A stretch of DNA of 64,000 nt from Pseudomonas frederiksbergensis (GTDB taxonomy: Bacteria > Pseudomonadota > Gammaproteobacteria > Pseudomonadales > Pseudomonadaceae): positions 3,926,001 through 3,990,000 of the forward strand of contig NZ_CP018319.1 of assembly GCF_001952935.1 (NCBI RefSeq), written 5' to 3'. Each line of letters starts with the position of its first letter. Position 1 is the stretch's first letter. The notes beneath the pieces were generated by a model. That model searched no databases, was not told the DNA's origin, and was given only the letters and a program-made list of their open reading frames with translations. The position numbers and the translations under genes are program-made. Shown in pieces: positions 1-8,135 of the stretch.

Positions 1-420
1 CGCAGCACCCCGCTGTTCGAAGAGCACTATGCCTGTCTGGTCGACCGCAACAGCCTGCCCGCCGATGGCGTGCTCGACCTGCCGACCTACCTCGCCCGAC
101 CCCACGTCCTGCTGGAAATGCGCGGCAGCGGCACCCCGGAAATCGAACGAGCCCTGACAGCGCTGCGTGAACGCCGTCGTGTGGCGATCAGCCTGCCGCA
201 CTGGAGCGTCGCCCCGGAATTCATCAGCGGCACTGATCTGATTCTTACTGTTGCTTCCCGAGGGTTACTCAATATCGATGAGCAGTCGTTGATCGTGGTC
301 CCACCGCCGTTTCACATTCCGTCGTTTATGTTTGTGTTGGTTTGGCACAAGCGGCGGGGCGGGGATCAGGCGTTGAACTGGTTGAATAGGCGGATTGGGG
401 AGGGGATCAGGTACGGATGA
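1..420 (+). CDS. LysR-type transcriptional regulator, C-terminal part (5' truncated)
   Basis: The frame is open from base 1 to the TGA at 418-420, so the window starts inside the gene and about 139 residues remain. They match the end of the effector-binding domain of LysR regulators of the NodD/PcpR-like branch: a PTYLARPHVL segment, then a SLPHWSVAPEFISGTDLILT segment and a terminal WLNRRIGEGIR helix. The same ordered landmarks (ARPHVLV, SVPQYSSLPALLAGTDLI, WLRSRLEAF) recur in the complete regulator at 58930-59853, which supports the family call. The DNA-binding domain is outside the window, so target and effector cannot be inferred. Confidence 0.85.
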   Translation, partial: RSTPLFEEHYACLVDRNSLPADGVLDLPTYLARPHVLLEMRGSGTPEIERALTALRERRRVAISLPHWSVAPEFISGTDLILTVASRGLLNIDEQSLIVVPPPFHIPSFMFVLVWHKRRGGDQALNWLNRRIGEGIRYG

Positions 421-453
421 CGTTCTATCCAGTGGCCTGATTTTTTGTAGTGT

Positions 454-738
454 TTACCAACTGGCAGGCGGAAGACGCCTGGTATGGAAGACCCTTAATA
501 CTTGCAGGCGTCCTTGGCGAACTCGATAGGGAATGAGATAAGGTCGGTCTGGCAAGACCCATTCTCGAGTGCCGGGCAGGCGGCCTTCACGGCCGGTTGC
601 CGGGAAGCGCGCAAGATGATCGACGCTGGCAAGGATGGCTTGGACGAAGTCCGCTGCGGCTTTCGGATTCTCAATTGCTATATAAGCGGCTTCGTCATCA
701 AGATTCTTTAATGCAGTACGCAGCCACTCAACCCGCAT
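454..738 (-). CDS. RelE/ParE-family toxin of a type II toxin-antitoxin pair
   Basis: A 94-residue basic protein that starts MRVEWLRTALKNLDDEAAYI and ends with a hydrophobic VLRVFHTRR strand. This is the usual ParE/RelE layout: N-terminal helical hairpin, then a beta-sheet with PYLIPYRV and a C-terminal R-x-FHTRR. I take the ATG at 736-738 because the frame upstream would run further into the antitoxin gene. The toxin start overlaps the antitoxin end by 11 bp, which implies translational coupling. Family members inhibit gyrase (ParE) or cut mRNA (RelE); the sequence does not say which. YoeB-like activity is not excluded. Confidence 0.88.
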   Translation of the reverse strand: MRVEWLRTALKNLDDEAAYIAIENPKAAADFVQAILASVDHLARFPATGREGRLPGTREWVLPDRPYLIPYRVRQGRLQVLRVFHTRRLPPASW

Positions 739-967
739 TGGCTGTCCACTTGTCGGCGATTGCATTCACTTCTTCTGGCGTTGCGAAGTCACCAGCATCG
801 GCTTCTTTCAGTGCTTTCTGAATTTCCTCGATTTGCCAGGCTTCCCTCGCGAGATACTCACGCAGAGCATCCACTGCGAGAAATGACTTGCTGCGGCCAG
901 TGGCCTTGGAAAGGCTGGCGAGGGTATCGGCGATTTCGTCTGGCAGACGCAAAGACATGACGGACAT
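728..967 (-). CDS. ribbon-helix-helix (CopG/ParD-like) antitoxin
   Basis: 79 residues. The N-terminus MSVMSLRLPDEIADTLASLSKATGRSKS is a typical ribbon-helix-helix DNA-binding fold, a short beta-strand followed by two helices. An acidic C-terminal tail (EEIQKALKEADAGDF) should wrap the toxin. The start at 965-967 is preferred; a second in-frame ATG lies 9 bases downstream. The gene comes first in the pair, as is usual for antitoxins. A 29-bp dyad centred 26 bp upstream of the start is the likely autoregulatory operator. Confidence is high for the role and lower for the exact subfamily. Confidence 0.88.
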   Translation of the reverse strand: MSVMSLRLPDEIADTLASLSKATGRSKSFLAVDALREYLAREAWQIEEIQKALKEADAGDFATPEEVNAIADKWTANAG

Positions 968-978
968 GACAGTCTCGA

Positions 979-1007
979 TGTAGTGGTTTGTAATACAACA
1001 TACTACA
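979..1007. promoter_or_regulatory. 29-bp dyad, probable operator of the toxin-antitoxin pair
   Basis: Outer half-sites TGTAGT (979-984) and ACTACA (1002-1007) flank an inner palindrome TTGTA-A-TACAA (988-998), all on one centre at base 993. It begins 12 bp upstream of the antitoxin start, where the promoter must lie. Ribbon-helix-helix antitoxins usually repress their own operon by binding such nested repeats. Binding is inferred. Confidence 0.6.
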
Positions 1008-1132
1008 GCGTCATGCAGGGGGTTAGGCCACCCCCGTTCGTCTACCGTAACAAATGATTGAACAGACCTGCCGAGCCGGGGATAGTGCGCGGCTGAAATC
1101 GTCTGGTTTTTGAAGTAAACAAGGAGCAGGGC

Positions 1133-1912
1133 ATGACATTGAAGTCCGGGTTGATGGGATGTTCGGCGCTGTGTGGTTTGGTGATGACTACCAATACCAG
1201 ACTACTCGGCACAATCCTCGCCTTCAGCGTATTAACCATGACTGGCCACGTTCAAGCGGACTGCGAAGAATTGTCCTTCGATGGGCATTCGCTGGCTCGC
1301 TGCAAGGTATGGCCGGCTTTTAAAGACCAAGCCATTGCGGCGAAATCGACATTTACACCGGTATCCGAAGACGTAAACGATGGCGGAATGTTCGATCTGG
1401 AACTGTCGATCGTCAATTCCACCAACGACCAGACGCTGGCCACTTACTGCAAAAACGAAGCTTACAATTCCGACGCAGTCGGTTTTGAAGGTCTCATCAT
1501 TGATACGGCGCGATACAAGCTGGCGCCGCATGTCCGGGCCTTTGGTCTGCGTTCGGACTTTGGTCACCGATCAAGTGCCATGCCCTACTCCAAAACCGAT
1601 CTTGCGTTGTACCTCAGGGAGGGTAATACCCTGCGTCCAGTGCTGGAGGGGCTGGTGGTTGCCAAGAACACGGGTGAGTGGATGGGCGACTGCTCAGGTC
1701 AGGGGCAGGACATACGCAGAACCGTCGATATCGGCAAATCGACTCACAACGGATTTGCAGACTTGATCGTCACTTCAAGCACCACCGTGCTGAAAAACTT
1801 CAAATCAGGCGAGGAGTGCCTTTCTAAAACCAGCGATCTGAAAAAAACACAGATCACGCTGAGCTACGATGGCAAACACTACGTCGTGCCTGAAGAGCTC
1901 AAAGGTTACTGA
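1133..1912 (+). CDS. exported protein of unknown function
   Basis: 259 residues. The chosen ATG has a good Shine-Dalgarno, AAGGAG at 1121-1126 with 6-nt spacing. A hydrophobic stretch TRLLGTILAFSVLTMTGHVQA ending near residue 43 looks like a signal peptide with cleavage before DCEELSF. An internal ATG at 1187 would give a more conventional signal peptide but lacks a clear ribosome-binding site. The mature part has four or more cysteines (DCEE, RCKVWP, YCKNE, DCSGQG, ECLSK), compatible with periplasmic disulphides. No domain is recognised. It ends 4 nt before the fosA start, so the two are probably co-transcribed. Confidence 0.75.
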   Translation: MTLKSGLMGCSALCGLVMTTNTRLLGTILAFSVLTMTGHVQADCEELSFDGHSLARCKVWPAFKDQAIAAKSTFTPVSEDVNDGGMFDLELSIVNSTNDQTLATYCKNEAYNSDAVGFEGLIIDTARYKLAPHVRAFGLRSDFGHRSSAMPYSKTDLALYLREGNTLRPVLEGLVVAKNTGEWMGDCSGQGQDIRRTVDIGKSTHNGFADLIVTSSTTVLKNFKSGEECLSKTSDLKKTQITLSYDGKHYVVPEELKGY

Positions 1913-1916
1913 GAAA

Positions 1917-2333
1917 ATGCTCACTGGCCTCAACCACCTGACCCTCGCCGTCACCAATTTGAACCGCAACGTGGCGTTCTATCGCGATCTGCTGCAACTT
2001 CAGCTTGAAGCCACCTGGGACACTGGCGCCTATCTCTCGCTGCCGGGTCTTTGGTTGTGTCTTTCCCACGATCCACTGCGCAGCTCTGAACCCGCCGCCG
2101 ATTACACCCATTTCGCCTTCAGCATTAACGCAACAGACTTCCCGCCCTTCGTCGAACGCTTGCGATCCGCCGACGTCCGGGAATGGCGTGATAACCGGAG
2201 CGAAGGCGCATCCTTCTACTTCCTCGACCCGGACGGGCACAAGCTCGAAGCCCATGTTGGCGATCTGGCGTCACGACTGAGAGCCTGTCGGCAGCGTCCC
2301 TATGCGGGAATGAAGTTCTTCGACGATCTGTAA
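1917..2333 (+). CDS. fosA: FosA-type fosfomycin glutathione transferase
   Basis: 138 residues of the vicinal-oxygen-chelate (glyoxalase) superfamily. FosA adds glutathione to fosfomycin in a Mn2+/K+-dependent reaction and so gives intrinsic resistance. The metal ligands known from P. aeruginosa FosA are in place: His7 (GLNHLTLAV), His65 (DYTHFAF) and Glu111 (DGHKLEAHVGD). The family motif RSEGASFYFLDPDGH and the end PYAGMKFFDDL are also present. The ATG at 1917 follows the previous stop by 4 nt. A longer frame from 1869 would add residues that the family lacks. Confidence 0.93.
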   Translation: MLTGLNHLTLAVTNLNRNVAFYRDLLQLQLEATWDTGAYLSLPGLWLCLSHDPLRSSEPAADYTHFAFSINATDFPPFVERLRSADVREWRDNRSEGASFYFLDPDGHKLEAHVGDLASRLRACRQRPYAGMKFFDDL

Positions 2334-2395
2334 GTCGGGTCCCGGGAACCTGAGATAGACTTGCGTGCATTCACCCCGGCTCAACAGGACTTCCA

Positions 2396-3034
2396 ATGAC
2401 CCCATCGCTGTTAATGGCTGTTCTCGCCTCAGGCTTTATCTACGGCATCACGCCGGGGCCGGGTGTATTGGCAGTGTTTGGCATTGGTGCGGCGCGTGGT
2501 CGAAGGGCCGGCGCGGGGTTTCTCTGCGGGCATTTGCTGGGGGATGTGGTCTGGTGCAGCACCGCGCTGATCGCGATAGTCGGTGCGAGGGAAATCGGCA
2601 GTAGCGCATTCGATGTGCTGGGCGTACTCAGCGGGCTGTACCTGTTTTGGCTTGGTCTGCGCGCGGTTCGCGCTCGTCGCAGCAGTGACGAAGCACCTCA
2701 AGGCCCGGCGCGGCAGCCGTTCTGGCACGGTATTCTGTTTGGCCTGACCAATCCGAAGGCTTACCCGGTGGCGGTAGCGACTTTTACCGCGCTGCTGTCC
2801 AGCCGTGCCGAATTGCTGCACTGGTCGATGCTGCCGTGGCTGATTGTCCTGAGCTTCGTCGGTGGTCTCATGGCCTACGCTATCCTCATTGGCATTGTCG
2901 GTGCGCGGCAGGTACGCATGTTGTACCAGCGCCATGAGCTGCTGATCACCCGGTTATGTGGGGTGATGTTTATCGGATTCGCCATCAATGCCCTGGCGCA
3001 TGCATTGCCGGGGCTGGTGACGAACAAGGCTTGA
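2396..3034 (+). CDS. LysE/RhtB-family amino-acid exporter
   Basis: 212 residues with about six hydrophobic segments. The N-terminus carries the family signature SGFIYGITPGPGVLAVFG, where the GPGP-like turn follows the first membrane segment. A mid-protein FGLTNPKAYPVAVATFTALL matches the NPKA motif of LysE/RhtB carriers. Members export amino acids or small metabolites through the inner membrane; the substrate cannot be predicted. It stands alone, between fosA and the diguanylate cyclase. Confidence 0.88.
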   Translation: MTPSLLMAVLASGFIYGITPGPGVLAVFGIGAARGRRAGAGFLCGHLLGDVVWCSTALIAIVGAREIGSSAFDVLGVLSGLYLFWLGLRAVRARRSSDEAPQGPARQPFWHGILFGLTNPKAYPVAVATFTALLSSRAELLHWSMLPWLIVLSFVGGLMAYAILIGIVGARQVRMLYQRHELLITRLCGVMFIGFAINALAHALPGLVTNKA

Positions 3035-3096
3035 GACTGATCGCAGGGAGGCGTCAGTTGAACTGATGGGGTCAGGGAGGGTTCTTTATTGCTGCA

Positions 3097-4470
3097 TTGT
3101 CCGGACACGCTCACCGCACTATGGCAACCAGAAATTCCGCGCCGTTGGCGAGTTACATCGATCTCTTGCTGGACGCCGTCTGTGCGGTCGACAAACAAGG
3201 CCGCTTCGTATTTGTCAGCGCGGCCTGCGAGCGTATTTTCGGTTATACCCCCGAAGAGCTGATCGGCCAGCCGATGATTGATCTGGTGCATCCCGCCGAT
3301 CGTCAGCGCACCCTCGATGCCGCGCGGGAGATCATGGGCGGCGAGCCCAAGCTCAATTTCGAAAACCGCTACCTGCGCAAAGATGGCCGAGTGGCGCACA
3401 TCCTCTGGTCGGCGCGCTGGTCGGAGGTCGATCAACTGCGCATCGCCGTGGCACGTGACATCACTGAGCGTAAACAGGCCGAATCCCGGCAAGCGGCGTT
3501 GTATGCGATCTCCGAAGCGGCCCACGCGGCGGAAGACTTACTGGCGTTGTTCAAGCGCATCCATTCGATCATCGGCGAATGGCTGCCGGCGCTGAACTTC
3601 TCCGTGGCGCTGTATGACGAACACTGCGCCCAGCTGAATTTCCCTTATCACGTCGACGACCTGGAGCGGCAACCCGAGCAGCCCGGAACGATCACCGGAC
3701 GTCTCTGTGCGGAGGTGATTCGCAGCGGCCAGCCGATTCTGCTGACCCCGGATCAGGACCATTTGCCGCAAGGGTTCGAGGCGCTGGTCGCGGGTCCGCA
3801 TTCACCTTGCTGGCTGGGTGTGCCGTTGAGTTCACAAAACGGCACCATTGGTGCGCTGATCGTTAAAAGCGTGCCCGGTGGTGAGCGCTACACCGAACAG
3901 GACAAGGAGCTGCTGCAATACGTTTGCGCTCAGGTCGCCACTGCGATTGAGCGCAAGCAATTGCATGCCAGACTGCAGCACATGGCCCAGTACGACCAAC
4001 TGACTCAGTTGCCCAACCGAGAGTTACTCCGGGACCGGCTTCAAGATTCACTGGCGCTGGCGCGGGCGGATTCCGGCCGAATGGCAGTGCTGTACGTCGA
4101 CCTCGACCGCTTCAAGCAAGTCAACGACACCCACGGTCATGCGGTCGGCGACATGCTGCTGCAAGCGGTCGCCAACCGGCTCAAAGGCTGCGTGCGAGAA
4201 ACCGACACGGTGGCACGCATCGGCGGTGATGAGTTTGTGGTGTTGTTGCACAGCATCCATGCCTCGGAAGACGCCGATAGCGTTGCGGGAAAAATCCGAC
4301 AGGTTTTGGCTCAACCCCTGCGTCTGGACGGCCACAGCCTGATCATCCAGACGAGCATCGGCGTTGCGCGATACCCCGACGACGGCACTGAAGAAAAGCA
4401 GTTGTTCCGACATGCCGATGAGGCCATGTACGTCGCCAAGCGCCAACATCAACAGCGCCTCGGGGTCTGA
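3097..4470 (+). CDS. PAS-GAF-GGDEF diguanylate cyclase
   Basis: About 457 residues, soluble. Order: a PAS domain with PAC tail (roughly 12-130; FVFVSAACERIFGYTPEELIG, ending RDITERKQAE), a GAF domain (about 140-290) and a GGDEF domain (about 300-457). The catalytic loop GGDEF is intact at residues 376-380, and the inhibitory RxxD site (RETD) lies five residues before it. It should therefore make cyclic di-GMP under product feedback. There is no EAL domain. The start is uncertain: a TTG at 3097 lies about 16 nt after a GGGAGGG run, while the ATG at 3121 has no clear Shine-Dalgarno. The sensed signal is unknown. Confidence 0.9.
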   Translation: MSGHAHRTMATRNSAPLASYIDLLLDAVCAVDKQGRFVFVSAACERIFGYTPEELIGQPMIDLVHPADRQRTLDAAREIMGGEPKLNFENRYLRKDGRVAHILWSARWSEVDQLRIAVARDITERKQAESRQAALYAISEAAHAAEDLLALFKRIHSIIGEWLPALNFSVALYDEHCAQLNFPYHVDDLERQPEQPGTITGRLCAEVIRSGQPILLTPDQDHLPQGFEALVAGPHSPCWLGVPLSSQNGTIGALIVKSVPGGERYTEQDKELLQYVCAQVATAIERKQLHARLQHMAQYDQLTQLPNRELLRDRLQDSLALARADSGRMAVLYVDLDRFKQVNDTHGHAVGDMLLQAVANRLKGCVRETDTVARIGGDEFVVLLHSIHASEDADSVAGKIRQVLAQPLRLDGHSLIIQTSIGVARYPDDGTEEKQLFRHADEAMYVAKRQHQQRLGV

Positions 4471-4587
4471 AAAATCTGCCACCGTTCGTCGCGGCGATTT
4501 CAATTTTTCTAAACCTTTGTGGGGATCGAAATTCTGATTCTATGCGGGCTCCTGCTCGCCGCGATCATCACCAAGAGGTAGAGAATC

Positions 4588-4746
4588 ATGGCTAACTCAA
4601 GAAACTCGAACTCGGGAAACTTCGGCAACGATCGAACGAAGGCGTCTGAAGCCGGTCGCAAAGGTGGGAAAACTACCACCACGACTGTCGATAAAGACCC
4701 TGCGAAACCCGACATGGGCCGCAAAGGTGGTCAGAAATCGAAGTAG
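4588..4746 (+). CDS. small KGG-motif (YciG/Con-10-like) stress protein
   Basis: A 52-residue hydrophilic protein, MANSRNSNSGNFGNDRTKAS onwards, with two RKGG motifs (residues 24-27 and 45-48) around a TTTTTVDKDP linker. The KGG family is found in stress-induced proteins of bacteria and fungal conidia; it is disordered and its biochemical role is unknown. AGAGGT sits about 9 nt before the ATG. A perfect terminator hairpin follows at 4773, so it is a single-gene unit. Confidence 0.85.
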   Translation: MANSRNSNSGNFGNDRTKASEAGRKGGKTTTTTVDKDPAKPDMGRKGGQKSK

Positions 4747-4772
4747 CGGTGAAGGTAGTTTTGATCGAGAGG

Positions 4773-4802
4773 CGGGAGCGTAAGCTCCCGTTTGAATTTT
4801 TT
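4773..4802 (+). terminator. Rho-independent terminator after the KGG gene
   Basis: A 7-bp perfect stem, CGGGAGC/GCTCCCG, with a GTAA tetraloop (4773-4790), followed by a T-rich tract to 4802. It lies 26 nt after the KGG stop codon and just before the DUF4142 Shine-Dalgarno. Confidence 0.8.
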
Positions 4803-4819
4803 ACGAGGAGGGCGCGACC

Positions 4820-5323
4820 ATGAGCCGGATGGCCACCCGATTACGCAATGCCAGTTTTGCCACGTTGCTGGGCCTGTGCGCGAGCAGTGCCTTTGCCCAG
4901 TCCCCCGCCGAATTCATTAACGATGCATCGGCCAAAGGCATGGCCGACATCGAAGCCAGCCGCCTGGCGCACCAGAAGACCGAATCCAAACAGGTCAAGG
5001 ACTACACCATCGTCGTCATCAACGACCGCACCACCGCCAACCAGCACCTGGCGAAAATCGCCAAGCAACTGGATTTGCCGGTGGCTCCGCGTGAAGAAGT
5101 CGTCGATAAAGCCAAAGCCTTGATGCCGCAAGTGCAGGACGGCGCGAGCTTCGACCAGGCCTACGCGGCCAGTCAGGTGAAAACCACCCAGGAAGCCATC
5201 GAACAGCTTCAACAGGCAGCGCAGACCATCGATGTGCCTGAAATCAAAGCCTTCGCCGAAGAAACGTTGCCCAAGCTGCAGAACCACCTGGAAATGGCCA
5301 AGGCGCTGCAAGCCAGTCGCTAA
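4820..5323 (+). CDS. DUF4142 exported protein
   Basis: 167 residues. A signal peptide (RNASFATLLGLCASSAFA, cleaved before QSPAEF) is followed by a helical ferritin-like DUF4142 domain: EFINDASAKGMADIEASRLA, then KDYTIVVINDRTTANQHLAKIAK, and a last helix with LPKLQNHLEMAKAL. Such proteins are periplasmic and often stress-associated; the activity is unknown. GAGGAGG precedes the ATG. The KGG neighbour suggests a stress-gene cluster, but the terminator between them argues against one transcript. Confidence 0.87.
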   Translation: MSRMATRLRNASFATLLGLCASSAFAQSPAEFINDASAKGMADIEASRLAHQKTESKQVKDYTIVVINDRTTANQHLAKIAKQLDLPVAPREEVVDKAKALMPQVQDGASFDQAYAASQVKTTQEAIEQLQQAAQTIDVPEIKAFAEETLPKLQNHLEMAKALQASR

Positions 5324-5369
5324 CCCACGAAGTACGCGGGTGACCTAGAGCCACCCGCGATGAGCCCGA

Positions 5370-5780
5370 TCAGCATTCATCCGAACCCTGCTTGCCTTTT
5401 TCCTGGACGACGGTGCCGTCCAGGGCGATCGTTTCGCCCTCGCCAAGTTGCCGATACTTCTTTCGCAGCGCTTCCAACTGCTTGAGGTCCAGCGCCTCAA
5501 GCCCCAGCATCGCGTTCTGCGCCTCCTTCGTCACCCGCAGCAACTCATCGACCTTCAAGTGCAAAATGTCCGTGTCGCGGTTCTGGGTGTTCTGGATCAG
5601 GAACACCATCAGGAACGTGATGATGGTGGTCGATGTATTGATGATCAGCTGCCAGGTGTCGTTGAAGTGAAAAATCGGCCCACTCAAACCCCACAGAAAA
5701 ATCAGAATGATCGCCCCCATGAACGTCTTGGGGCTGCCCGCCCACAGGGCAAGTTTCTGAGCGACTTTTGCGAATTTCAT
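5370..5780 (-). CDS. low-affinity iron permease family membrane protein
   Basis: 136 residues. Two membrane segments (TFMGAIILIFLWGLSGPIF and LIINTSTTIITFLMVFLIQ) are followed by the family hallmark IQNTQNRDTDILHLKVDELLR and a cytoplasmic, coiled-coil-prone tail. This is the bacterial short form of the Fet4-like 'low affinity iron permease' family. Iron transport has been shown for fungal relatives; for the bacterial short form it is assumed from the name. Single gene, convergent with the DUF4142 gene. Confidence 0.85.
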   Translation of the reverse strand: MKFAKVAQKLALWAGSPKTFMGAIILIFLWGLSGPIFHFNDTWQLIINTSTTIITFLMVFLIQNTQNRDTDILHLKVDELLRVTKEAQNAMLGLEALDLKQLEALRKKYRQLGEGETIALDGTVVQEKGKQGSDEC

Positions 5781-6218
5781 AGCCGTGCTCCTTATAGGGA
5801 TGCGCCTGATTTTCAGACAGCGACGGCGAGTTGGAAATTCTAATTACATTTGCATGTTCAAGAAAAACCGGCCCTTGAGGTTAATGCTGTTCACCTAAGG
5901 TTTTGGGGGCATATCCGTTTCTGCGGTCACGGCGGCTGGCGGTTCCGCCCTTACGGCGGGTCACTTGGAAAAGCCCCAAGTAACCAAGGGCTTTTGCCCC
6001 TTTCGTTCGGTGCCTCGCTCCGGTCCTGCTCCGTGGGCCCGCCGCCATCGGCCATCCATGGCCGGGGGCGGCTAACCCGGCATCCATGCCGGGTTGCCCA
6101 CTGCGCAGAACCTCCACTCGGCCTCCCGATGGGGCGTGCACCTCAAGATCAAAAGCTGGAGGCGAGCTAACGCTCGGCCTGATGAGTGGTGAGAAGCAAA
6201 AGCCGTACGCAGATTCAT

Positions 6219-6242
6219 TGTGGGAGCGGGCTTGCTCGCGAA
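6219..6242 (+). repeat. single REP element
   Basis: One REP core (TGTGGGAGCGGGCTTGCTCG followed by CGAA) with no inverted partner nearby. It is the same core as in the paired elements at 21379, 23899 and 63583. Confidence 0.8.
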
Positions 6243-6252
6243 GCTGTTGATC

Positions 6253-6316
<64 letters not shown>

Positions 6317-6586
6317 TTTGGCTTTTGATCTTGATCTGCCTGCCCCTTTTCCAGAGGCCGAACGCAGGTGTTGAGCAGGGCCCCCGAAGCAATGCCTTCA
6401 TTACGGCATGCCGGGCCACAGCGAGGCACCGAATGGCGGGGCAAGAGCCCTTGGTTACTTGGGGCTCTTCCAAGTGACTCGCTGTAAGAGCGAAACCGCC
6501 AGCAGCCATCACCGCAGAAATGGATATGTACCCAAACCTTAGGTGAACAGCATTAGGCCTTAGAGGTGGGTTTTTCAGGAGTCCAT

Positions 6587-7129
6587 TCACTCCACCAACT
6601 TCACGTCCACCGACCAACTGAAGTACCCCAATGCCTCGCAGCTTTTATTGATCAGCATGAATTGCAGTTCGCACGCCGCCACCCCATCCGCCAATTGCGT
6701 GCAGTGCCAATAATGATCATCAGCCGTGTGGCTGCCCGGTTGGGTCGGGTTTTCGGGGTCGGGTGCGGGGACTGTCAGGTTTGCGTGGACGACCAGTTCG
6801 GGCGGTGAAAGTACCCCGGCATCACCGACAGACATTCCGTAGAACACCACGCTGTGTTCGGCGAGCAAGCTGACGGTCCTGCCACGGATCTGGAGGTTCT
6901 TTCCGTTATTGGCGGCAAGCGTCATTAAGCTGTCATTAGTTGTACTTTGTGTGGGTTTTGTGCCGCTGATGGGAAAGATAAAACCTTCCTCAATCCTGGT
7001 CGGGTTTTGCGGATCAGGACTGGGTTGTGGATAGCGTGAAAGCAATGATTCGGCATCGACGATCAGCAGCACATTATTGGCTGGCGCGATGCTCGTCGAG
7101 GGTGAGGTAATCGGTTCGGAAGTCATCAT
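6587..7129 (-). CDS. AidA/PixA-family inclusion-body protein (first copy)
   Basis: 180 residues. Family landmarks: an N-terminal NNVLLIVDAESLLSRYP strand, the middle RGRTVSLLAEHSVVFYG, and DDHYWHCTQLADG with a C-terminal CEALGYFSWSVDVKLVE. PixA (Xenorhabdus) forms crystalline inclusions and AidA (Ralstonia, Burkholderia) is quorum-controlled; the molecular function is unknown. It lies downstream of, and is diverged from, the second copy at 7251-7754 on the same strand, so this is a tandem duplication. There is no signal peptide. Confidence 0.88.
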   Translation of the reverse strand: MMTSEPITSPSTSIAPANNVLLIVDAESLLSRYPQPSPDPQNPTRIEEGFIFPISGTKPTQSTTNDSLMTLAANNGKNLQIRGRTVSLLAEHSVVFYGMSVGDAGVLSPPELVVHANLTVPAPDPENPTQPGSHTADDHYWHCTQLADGVAACELQFMLINKSCEALGYFSWSVDVKLVE

Positions 7130-7218
7130 GGATTCCTTTCATGATGTTGCTGCATAACGACAGCCGCGTCGGCTCAAGCAGGACATCCCGTCCCGGCCCA
7201 GGCGGCAACGAACTCGGT

Positions 7219-7242
7219 AGGCCCCTCGTCGCCAAGGGGCCT
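7219..7242 (-). terminator. possible stem-loop between the two PixA genes
   Basis: An 8-bp perfect stem, AGGCCCCT/AGGGGCCT, with an 8-nt loop lies 9 nt past the stop of the upstream PixA gene. There is no T-run after it on the minus strand. It may be a leaky terminator or an mRNA-stabilising hairpin that uncouples the two genes. Confidence 0.5.
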
Positions 7243-7250
7243 GGTCATCG

Positions 7251-7754
7251 TCAGTTTCGGATGGTAATGAACGGATCCCACGAGCAGCAGCCTACGATCT
7301 TGCAGTCGCGATCAACGATCAGAAAATGGAAGTGGTAGGTCACGCTACCGCATGAAAGTGTTTCCGAAGACCAGTAATGGTTGTCGACTTTCTGGCAGCT
7401 AGGCACCGACGGGTTGCTGGTGTTGGGGACGGCAACGCACGCTGTAGCCTTGCGGGGCGTGGGTGTGGAAATCAGATCGTTGCCGACGTTGCCAATGAAC
7501 TTGTAGAAAATCACTGCCGTCTCGAAGCTCTGCGACAGGCTGGTTTCACGCCAGCGAATCAAGTCGCCGACCTGGGCTTTCAGGTTGAGTTCGCCACCGG
7601 CCTGGCCGCTGACGACGTTGTTCTGATTGGTCACCATGTACACATGATTGACGTCGATTAACGTCGGCGCGGCAGGGTTTTTGCTGATGTTCGGGTAGTT
7701 TTTCAGAATGGTTTCAGTGTCGATTGAAACAAGTACATCCGTGACTCGAGACAT
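7251..7754 (-). CDS. AidA/PixA-family inclusion-body protein (second copy)
   Basis: 167 residues: TDVLVSIDTETILKNYPNIS, LNLKAQVGDLIRWRETSLSQ, then VDNHYWSSETLSCGSVTYHF and a C-terminal CKIVGCCSWDPFITI. These match the landmarks of the 6587-7129 protein (DDHYWH, FSWS) in order. It is cysteine-rich near the C-terminus. It is the promoter-proximal member; a 6-bp hairpin (GCCTGG/CCAGGC, 7781-7798) lies in its 5' leader 27 nt before the start. Its function, like that of the family, is not established. Confidence 0.87.
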   Translation of the reverse strand: MSRVTDVLVSIDTETILKNYPNISKNPAAPTLIDVNHVYMVTNQNNVVSGQAGGELNLKAQVGDLIRWRETSLSQSFETAVIFYKFIGNVGNDLISTPTPRKATACVAVPNTSNPSVPSCQKVDNHYWSSETLSCGSVTYHFHFLIVDRDCKIVGCCSWDPFITIRN

Positions 7755-8135
7755 GGTAAAGCTCCTTGTTCATAGTGAATGCCTGGCATCTTCCAGGCAC
7801 GACAACGCTTGCTTGCCTTACGGCCGTTGCAAATACACTACGGGCGGAACCCACCTGTCACGGGCATGAGCTGGCCTTGCTCCTTGCGTGCAAACTAACG
7901 GGTTCGGGTTCCTTCCGACGGGCCGCGATTGGACTATAGATGTGAATTTTAGGCTGTCAAAATTGCTTGGCTTCTAGTTCGACGAACGGTTGATTTGATT
8001 ATCACTTCAAAAGATTTAGCGATAAAAAATGTTCATTCAAGTTCTCTTCGTACGTTCTATCCCGCACCGGTGGAGGTATCGTAGCGAACCGGTTTTCCGC
8101 CTCTTGCTACAACAACGCACCGACAGGAGAACGCA
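7755..8135. other. divergent intergenic region between pixA-like gene and tam
   Basis: 381 bp with no credible gene. It should hold the promoters of the PixA-like pair (leftward) and of tam (rightward). The AT-rich part (about 7935-8040) is the likely promoter zone. The only structure I see is the GCCTGG/CCAGGC hairpin at 7781-7798. Confidence 0.5.
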
